From: Arenimonas caeni | GTDB taxonomy: Bacteria > Pseudomonadota > Gammaproteobacteria > Xanthomonadales > Xanthomonadaceae | NCBI RefSeq assembly: GCF_003024235.1 | Contig: NZ_KZ679084.1 | Span: 398,684 to 462,683 of the forward strand | Direction of reading: 5' to 3' | Length of the DNA stretch: 64,000 nt | Part shown: piece by piece, positions 59,218 through 64,000 of the stretch | Position numbering within the stretch: the first letter of the stretch is position 1 | Layout: every line of letters begins with the position of its first letter | Made by a program: the position numbers and the translations under genes | Notes under the pieces: model-generated | The model's input: only the letters and a program-made list of their open reading frames with translations | The model's database searches: none | Told to the model about the DNA's origin: nothing

Positions 59218-59988
59218 TCAGCGGGCGCGCCAGGCCAGGGTCACGAGCCGGCCGCTGCGGCCGTCGCGCCGGTGCGAGAAGAAGCGCGACGGCTCGGCGA
59301 TCGTGCACAGGCCACCGCCGTGCACTTCGGTGACGCCAGCCGCGGCGAGCCGGCGGCGCGCCAGGGCGCAGAGGTCGACGCGCCAGTGGCCGGGCCGGGT
59401 GGGGACGAAGGCCGAGGCGGCCCCGAGGTCGCCCGACACGAAGGCCTCGCGCACTTCAGCGCCGATTTCGTAGTGCGCCGGGCCGGCAGCGGGCCCCAGC
59501 CAGGCGACGAGCCCGGCCGGCGGCGTGGCCATGGCGGCCACGGTGGCCTCGAGCACGCCGGCCGCGAGGCCGCGCCAGCCGGCATGGGCGGCCCCGAGCT
59601 CGCCACCATCGCGGGCGGCGAAGACCACGGGCAGGCAGTCGGCGGTGAGGATGACGAGCACGACCCCGGGCTCGGAGGTGACGGCGGCATCGGCTTCGGG
59701 CGGCGCGGCGCTGTCTCCCCCGGCCTCCTCCGCGGCCGCGGCCGGGAACCGGACGACGGTGCGACCGTGTACCTGCCTGAGCCAGCGCGGTTCGGACGGC
59801 AGCCGGAGCCAGGCCGCCAGGCGGCGACGGTTTTCGGCCACCGCCGCCGGGTCGTCGCCGCAGTTCAGGCCCAGGTTGAGGCTGTCGAAGGGCGGCGCCG
59901 ACACGCCCTCGCCCCCGCGCAGGCTGGTGACGGCGCGCACGCCGGGCGGCGCGGGCCAGTCGGCTTCGAGCCAGGCCGGCGCCGGCAC
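59218..59988 (-). CDS. pgeF: Polyphenol oxidase / purine nucleoside phosphorylase-like PgeF (YfiH)
   Basis: 256-residue DUF152/laccase-like-domain protein. In E. coli it edits UDP-MurNAc-L-Ser; relatives have purine nucleoside phosphorylase activity. The zinc ligands are in QVHG, TADCLPVV and HAGWRGLA. GTG start at 59988, 3 bp after rluD. The family segment around GPAAGPAHYEIG has Ala where IGP is usual, a conservative variation. Confidence 0.93.
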   Translation of the reverse strand: MPAPAWLEADWPAPPGVRAVTSLRGGEGVSAPPFDSLNLGLNCGDDPAAVAENRRRLAAWLRLPSEPRWLRQVHGRTVVRFPAAAAEEAGGDSAAPPEADAAVTSEPGVVLVILTADCLPVVFAARDGGELGAAHAGWRGLAAGVLEATVAAMATPPAGLVAWLGPAAGPAHYEIGAEVREAFVSGDLGAASAFVPTRPGHWRVDLCALARRRLAAAGVTEVHGGGLCTIAEPSRFFSHRRDGRSGRLVTLAWRAR

Positions 59989-59991
59989 GGT

Positions 59992-60987
59992 TCAGCCCTT
60001 GAAGACCGCGGTGTCCTCGCGCAGGTCGAGCACGAGGGCCTGCATGTCGGCCGGCATCGGCGCCTCGAGGGTCAGGGTCTCGCCGCTGCCGGGATGCACG
60101 AAGCTGAGCTTCTCGGCGTGCAGGGCCTGGCGCCGGAAGCCGTGCAGCCGCGCCACCAGGGCCTCGGTGGCGCCCTTGGGCAGGCGGAAGGCGCCGCCGT
60201 AGAGCGGGTCGCCAACGATCGGATGGCGCACGTAGGCCATGTGCACGCGGATCTGGTGGGTGCGCCCGGTCTCGAGCCGGCACTCGACCAGGGTGTGCGC
60301 GCGGAACTTCTCGCGCAGCCGGTAATGGGTGACCGCGTCGCGGCCGCCCTCCTTGAGCACCGCCATGCGCACGCGGTCGGTCGGGTGCCGGCCGATCGGG
60401 GCATCCACCGTGTTGCCGGCGACCATCGTGCCCTGCACCACCGCCAGGTACTGCCGGTGCACCTCGCGCCCCGACAGCTGCTCGACCAGCGAGGTGTGCG
60501 CACGCAGGGTGCGCGCGACCACCATCAGGCCCGAGGTGTCCTTGTCGAGGCGGTGCACGATGCCGGCGCGCGGCAGTTCGGCCAGCTTCGGGTCGAAATG
60601 CAGCAGGGCGTTGACCAGGGTGCCGCGCGGGTTGCCGGCGCCCGGGTGCACGACCAGGCCGGCGGGCTTGTTGATGACCAGCACGTCCTCGTCCTGGTGC
60701 ACGATCTCCAGGGCGATGGCCTCCGGCAGGGCGTGGGTTTCGGTCTCGAGCCGCACCGACAGGGTGATGGGCTCGCCGCCGCGCACGGCCTCCTTGGGCT
60801 TGACCTGGCGGCCGTCGAGCAGGGCGTCGCCGGACTTGATCCACTCCGACAGGCGCGAGCGCGAGAAGTCCGGGAACAGTTCGGCCAGCACCTGGTCGAA
60901 GCGCCGGCCGGCGGATTCCATGGGTACCGAGGCTTCGAGCAGCTCGCGCTCGTTGTCGTCGATTTCGGGGGTGGTCTGGACGGGCAT
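59992..60987 (-). CDS. rluD: 23S rRNA pseudouridine synthase RluD
   Basis: Makes pseudouridines 1911, 1915 and 1917 of 23S rRNA. 331 residues: N-terminal S4 domain ([20 protein letters not shown]) and catalytic core with HRLDKDTSG (catalytic Asp) and [13 protein letters not shown] at 60987 is chosen since AGGA lies 8 bp upstream; another ATG three codons earlier is possible. Divergent from bamD, as in E. coli. Confidence 0.95.
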   Translation of the reverse strand: MPVQTTPEIDDNERELLEASVPMESAGRRFDQVLAELFPDFSRSRLSEWIKSGDALLDGRQVKPKEAVRGGEPITLSVRLETETHALPEAIALEIVHQDEDVLVINKPAGLVVHPGAGNPRGTLVNALLHFDPKLAELPRAGIVHRLDKDTSGLMVVARTLRAHTSLVEQLSGREVHRQYLAVVQGTMVAGNTVDAPIGRHPTDRVRMAVLKEGGRDAVTHYRLREKFRAHTLVECRLETGRTHQIRVHMAYVRHPIVGDPLYGGAFRLPKGATEALVARLHGFRRQALHAEKLSFVHPGSGETLTLEAPMPADMQALVLDLREDTAVFKG

Positions 60988-61053
60988 TGCGGGCATCCTG
61001 GGCCTGGGTGGGGGCCGGCCCCGGGTACATGGAGGCGACAGCGGGCTTTCCGG

Positions 61054-61059
61054 TATTAT
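61054..61059 (+). promoter_or_regulatory. Candidate -10 box for bamD
   Basis: TATTAT lies 41 bp before the bamD ATG in the 113-bp gap shared with rluD. GCGACA at 61034-61039 is the only -35-like match and is too close (14 bp). Confidence 0.38.
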
Positions 61060-61100
61060 CCCCGAACTTGCTGCCCGCAGCGTCCAGACCCGCATTCCTG

Positions 61101-61940
61101 ATGACCCGACCGACCGGCCTGTTCCGCCATTTCGCCATCCTGGCGCTGATCCTCAGCCTCGCCGGCTGCCAGACCATCGGCGGCTGGTTCGGGGGCGACA
61201 AGGAAAAGCCCACCGAGACCCTGCCGGTCGAAGAGATGTACCGGATCGGCAAGGGGGCCATGGACGGTGGCAACTACAACCGGGCCCAGCAGTACTTCCA
61301 GCGCCTGGTGGCCCGCTTCCCCTACGGCCCCTACAGCGAGCAGGCGCAGCTTGAGCTGGCCTACGTGCAGTACAAGCAGAGCCGGAACGTGGAGGCCACC
61401 TCCACCGTCGACCGTTTCATCCGCACCTACCCCACGCACCGCCACATCGACTACGCCTATTACCTCAAGGCGCTGATCAACTTCGACACCGGCCGCGCCA
61501 CCCTGATGCGCCTGGTCGGCCAGGACATGTCCAAGCGCGACCTGGGCGCCACCACGCAGTCGCTCAACGACTTCGGCGAGGTGGTTCGCCGCTACCCGAA
61601 CAGCCGCTACGCGCCGGACGCGCGCCAGCGCATGGTGTACCTGCGCAACCAGCTGGCCCGCTACGAGATCGGCGTGGGCGTCTATTACCTCGAGCGCGAT
61701 GCCTACGTGGCGGCCGCCAACCGCGGCAAGTACACCCTGCAGACCTACCCGCAGAGCGAGTACGAAGGCGACGCGCTGGCCCTGATGGCGGCTGCCTACA
61801 CCGCGCTGGGCCAGGAGCAGCTGGCCACCGACGCCCGCCGGGTGCTCGAGCAGAACTACCCCGACCACCCCTACCTGAGCGGCGACTGGCCCGAGGGCCG
61901 GGGCTTCTTCGGCAAGCTCAACCCCTTCGCGGGCAAGTAA
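61101..61940 (+). CDS. bamD: Outer-membrane assembly lipoprotein BamD
   Basis: Essential lipoprotein of the BAM complex. 279 residues: lipobox LSLAGC, then five TPR repeats ([38 protein letters not shown]). ATG 61101 was picked because it starts the signal peptide; the open frame extends further upstream. A strong bidirectional terminator follows 8 bp after the stop. Confidence 0.95.
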   Translation: MTRPTGLFRHFAILALILSLAGCQTIGGWFGGDKEKPTETLPVEEMYRIGKGAMDGGNYNRAQQYFQRLVARFPYGPYSEQAQLELAYVQYKQSRNVEATSTVDRFIRTYPTHRHIDYAYYLKALINFDTGRATLMRLVGQDMSKRDLGATTQSLNDFGEVVRRYPNSRYAPDARQRMVYLRNQLARYEIGVGVYYLERDAYVAAANRGKYTLQTYPQSEYEGDALALMAAAYTALGQEQLATDARRVLEQNYPDHPYLSGDWPEGRGFFGKLNPFAGK

Positions 61941-61948
61941 GCGGACGC

Positions 61949-61980
61949 AAGGCCCTCCCCACGGAGGGCCTTGTTCTTTA
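61949..61980. terminator. Bidirectional rho-independent terminator between bamD and nadE
   Basis: AAGGCCCTCC and GGAGGGCCTT form a 10-bp stem with loop CCAC (61949-61972), followed by GTTCTTTA. The palindromic A/T flanks allow it to end both bamD and nadE transcripts, which converge here. Confidence 0.85.
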
Positions 61981-61986
61981 TGGACT

Positions 61987-63615
61987 TCAGTCCCGCCAGC
62001 CGGTGGTGATGGGGTAGCGGCGCTCGCGCCCGAAAGCCCGGTGCGAGACCTTCGGCCCGGGTGCCGCCTGCCGGCGCTTCCACTCGTTGACCCGCAGCAA
62101 GTTCAGCACGCGCGCCACCGTCGCCGCGTCGAAGCCCTCGGCGACGATCTCGGCCGGCGACAGGTCCTGGTCGATGTAGCGCTGCAGGATGCCGTCGAGC
62201 ACGGCGTAGGGTGGCAACGAATCCTGGTCGGTCTGGTTCTCGCGCAGCTCGGCCGAGGGCGGCCGGGTGATGACCTCTTCCGGGATCACCCGCGAGATGC
62301 GGTTGCGCCAGTGGCACAGCGCCGTCACCTCGGTCTTGTACAGGTCCTTGATGGGCGCGAATCCGCCGCACATGTCGCCGTAGATGGTGGCGTAGCCGAC
62401 GGCGTATTCGCTCTTGTTGCCGGTGGTGAGCAGCAGGCCGCCGAACTTGTTGCTCAGCGCCATCATCAGCGCGCCGCGGCAGCGCGACTGTAGGTTTTCC
62501 TCGGCGATGCCCGGCTCCAGGCCCGAGAACAGCGGCGCCAGCGCCTGCAGGAAGCCCTGGAACGGCGCCTCGATGGCCACGGTCTCCAGGCGGATGCCCA
62601 GCATCCGGGCCTGCTCCTCGGCCAGGTCGTTGCTCAGGCCGGAGGTGAAGCGCGAGGGCAGCCTCACCGCGGCCACGTTGCGGGCGCCGAGCGCGTCCAC
62701 CGCCAGCGCGGCCACCAGGCCCGAGTCGATGCCGCCCGACAGGCCCAGCCAGACGCGGTCGAAGCCGTTCTTGCCGCAGTAGTCGCGGATGCCGCGCACG
62801 ATGGCGCGCCAGGCCATGGACTCCCGGGACTCATCGTCTTCCTCCGGCCAGTGAACCCGGGTGAAGCGGCGCGCGCCGGCCTCGTAGTCGGCCACCAGCC
62901 AGTGCTCCTCGAAGGCACGGGCGGCGGGGTGCACGGTGCCGTCGCCATCGGCCAGCACCGAGGCGCCGTCGAAGACCAGCTCGTCCTGGCCGCCGACGGC
63001 GTTGAGGTAGGCCAGCGCCGCGCCGCCCTCCTGCACCCGCAGCGCCACCAGGGTGTCGCGCTGGGCGGTCTTGTCGCGCTCGAAGGGCGAGGCGTTGGGC
63101 ACCAGCACCAGTTCGGCGCCCTGCCGGACGGTGTCGGCCAGCGGCTCGGGGAACCACAGGTCCTCGCAGACCACCAGGCCGACGGTGACGCCCCTGACCT
63201 CGAAGGTGCAGGCGCCGCCGTCCGGGTCGACGTCGAAGTAGCGGCGCTCGTCGAAGACCGCGTAGTTGGGCAGTTCGCGCTTGCGGTAGGTAGCCTGCAC
63301 CCTGCCGTCGGCCAGCACGCTGGCGGCGTTGTAGACGATCGAGCCGGCGGCCTGCGGCCAGCCCACCACGGCGGTGATGCCGGTGCAGGCCCGGGCCACT
63401 TCCGCCAGCGCCTTCTCGCAGGCCTCCAGGAAGGCCGGCCGGTGCACCAGGTCCTCGGGCGGGTAGCCACTGAGCGCCAGCTCCGGGAACAGCACCAGGT
63501 CGGCCCCGTGTTTGTCCCGCGCCTCGGCCACCAGGGTGGCGATGCGCGCCGCGTTGGCCTGCACGGCGCCGACCGGGAAATCGAACTGGGCGAGGGCGAG
63601 GCGGAGGGTGGTCAT
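61987..63615 (-). CDS. nadE: Glutamine-dependent NAD+ synthetase
   Basis: Two-domain enzyme that amidates nicotinic acid adenine dinucleotide with ammonia from glutamine. 542 residues: N-terminal CN-hydrolase domain (about 1-260) with catalytic Glu in LFPELALSG, Lys in YRKRELPNY and Cys in [11 protein letters not shown]-terminal synthetase with P-loop [16 protein letters not shown] and [14 protein letters not shown]. Confidence 0.96.
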   Translation of the reverse strand: MTTLRLALAQFDFPVGAVQANAARIATLVAEARDKHGADLVLFPELALSGYPPEDLVHRPAFLEACEKALAEVARACTGITAVVGWPQAAGSIVYNAASVLADGRVQATYRKRELPNYAVFDERRYFDVDPDGGACTFEVRGVTVGLVVCEDLWFPEPLADTVRQGAELVLVPNASPFERDKTAQRDTLVALRVQEGGAALAYLNAVGGQDELVFDGASVLADGDGTVHPAARAFEEHWLVADYEAGARRFTRVHWPEEDDESRESMAWRAIVRGIRDYCGKNGFDRVWLGLSGGIDSGLVAALAVDALGARNVAAVRLPSRFTSGLSNDLAEEQARMLGIRLETVAIEAPFQGFLQALAPLFSGLEPGIAEENLQSRCRGALMMALSNKFGGLLLTTGNKSEYAVGYATIYGDMCGGFAPIKDLYKTEVTALCHWRNRISRVIPEEVITRPPSAELRENQTDQDSLPPYAVLDGILQRYIDQDLSPAEIVAEGFDAATVARVLNLLRVNEWKRRQAAPGPKVSHRAFGRERRYPITTGWRD

Positions 63616-63633
63616 GGCAGGGCCCGGGAAATT

Positions 63634-63660
63634 CGAAGGGCCGCACTGGGCGGCCCTTCG
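63634..63660 (-). terminator. Hairpin terminator of sucD
   Basis: CGAAGGGCCGC and GCGGCCCTTCG form an 11-bp perfect stem with a 5-nt loop. Read leftward it is followed by AATTTCCC, a modest T tract. It lies 24 bp after the sucD stop and 18 bp before nadE. Confidence 0.65.
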
Positions 63661-63684
63661 GATGTTACTGCGGGTGGCTGGCGA

Positions 63685-64000
63685 TTACTTCTTGAGCTTG
63701 GCCGCGATCGCCGCGCCGAGGTCGCCGGGCGACTTGACGGTGGTGACGCCGGCCTTCTCGAGGGCGGCGAACTTGCCGGCCGCGGTGCCCTTGCCGCCGG
63801 AGGCGATGGCACCGGCGTGGCCCATGCGCTTGCCGGCCGGGGCCGAGGCGCCGGCGATGAAGCCGACAACCGGCTTGGTGACGTACTCGGCGATGAACTC
63901 GGCCGCCTCTTCCTCGGCGCTGCCGCCGATCTCGCCGACCATGATGATGCCCTCGGTCTGCGGGTCGTCCTGGAACAGCTTCAGGGCGTCGATGAAGTTG
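63685..64000 (-). CDS. sucD: Succinyl-CoA synthetase alpha subunit, C-terminal part (partial)
   Basis: The frame enters from the right edge and gives about 105 residues of a protein of usually about 290. [20 protein letters not shown] and KRMGHAGAI with the phosphohistidine of the catalytic cycle identify SucD, which makes succinyl-CoA to succinate with ATP or GTP in the citric acid cycle. sucC is expected just beyond the window. Confidence 0.95.
   Translation of the reverse strand, partial: NFIDALKLFQDDPQTEGIIMVGEIGGSAEEEAAEFIAEYVTKPVVGFIAGASAPAGKRMGHAGAIASGGKGTAAGKFAALEKAGVTTVKSPGDLGAAIAAKLKK

Overview
The window is a gene-dense (about 95% coding), high-GC stretch of housekeeping chromosome from a gammaproteobacterium, most likely of the Xanthomonadales (Lysobacter/Xanthomonas relatives). 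This placement rests on gene order (kdsD-kdsC-lptCAB-rpoN-hpf-ptsN-hprK-rapZ followed by a mannose-type EIIA, HPr and EI and then mgtE; yoaA-tsaB; ruvCAB-tolQRAB-pal-cpoB; bamD divergent from rluD-pgeF), on HPr kinase occurring together with RapZ, and on protein style. The genus cannot be decided. No prophage, insertion sequence, CRISPR array or rRNA operon was seen.

Layout. 1-1.6 kb: murA and ibaG leftward. 1.6-13.7 kb rightward: Kdo synthesis (kdsD, kdsC), the LPS transport parts lptC-lptA-lptB, sigma-54, the hibernation factor, and a regulatory PTS (ptsN, hprK, rapZ, EIIA-Man, ptsH, ptsI) with no sugar permease, then mgtE, a Nudix hydrolase and an exported M17 aminopeptidase. 15.4-20.9 kb leftward: mrcB, a TPR lipoprotein, yoaA and tsaB in one tight operon. 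21-35 kb: a two-domain glycosyltransferase, a TPR membrane protein, relA, hrpA, dps, small envelope proteins and recQ. 35-36 kb: an LpxR-like outer-membrane protein and tRNA-Lys. 36.4-52.1 kb, nearly all leftward: queC, queE, cpoB, pal, tolBARQ, ybgC, ruvB, ruvA, ruvC, yebC, a hydrolase, a GNAT enzyme, aspS, a lipoprotein, an FmdB-type protein and yheS. 52-64 kb: ybaL, a photolyase/cryptochrome homologue, clpB with a good sigma-32 promoter, a periplasmic TPR protein, pgeF, rluD, bamD, nadE and the end of sucD.

Themes. Many genes serve the envelope: Kdo and LPS transport, peptidoglycan (murA, mrcB), Tol-Pal and BamD. A second group is nucleic-acid maintenance (yoaA, hrpA, recQ, ruvABC, photolyase homologue). 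A third is stress and nutrient signalling (relA, rpoN, PTS, hpf, clpB, dps).

The most unusual content is a family of short palindromic elements whose arms follow GGGGACAGGTGCANTTTCC. There are seven loci. Three are inside genes (one in yoaA, two in hrpA), keep the frame and encode 24-25 extra residues. One is an 85-bp nested palindrome between ruvA and ruvB that reaches into the ruvA stop codon. One ends in six T residues and appears to be the terminator of tRNA-Lys. The elements look like REP/REPIN-type sequences mobilised by a transposase encoded elsewhere; no such gene is in the window. A second family (GGAGCGCCTTCAGGCGC) has one full and one half copy. A 107-bp structured inverted repeat lies between ptsI and mgtE.
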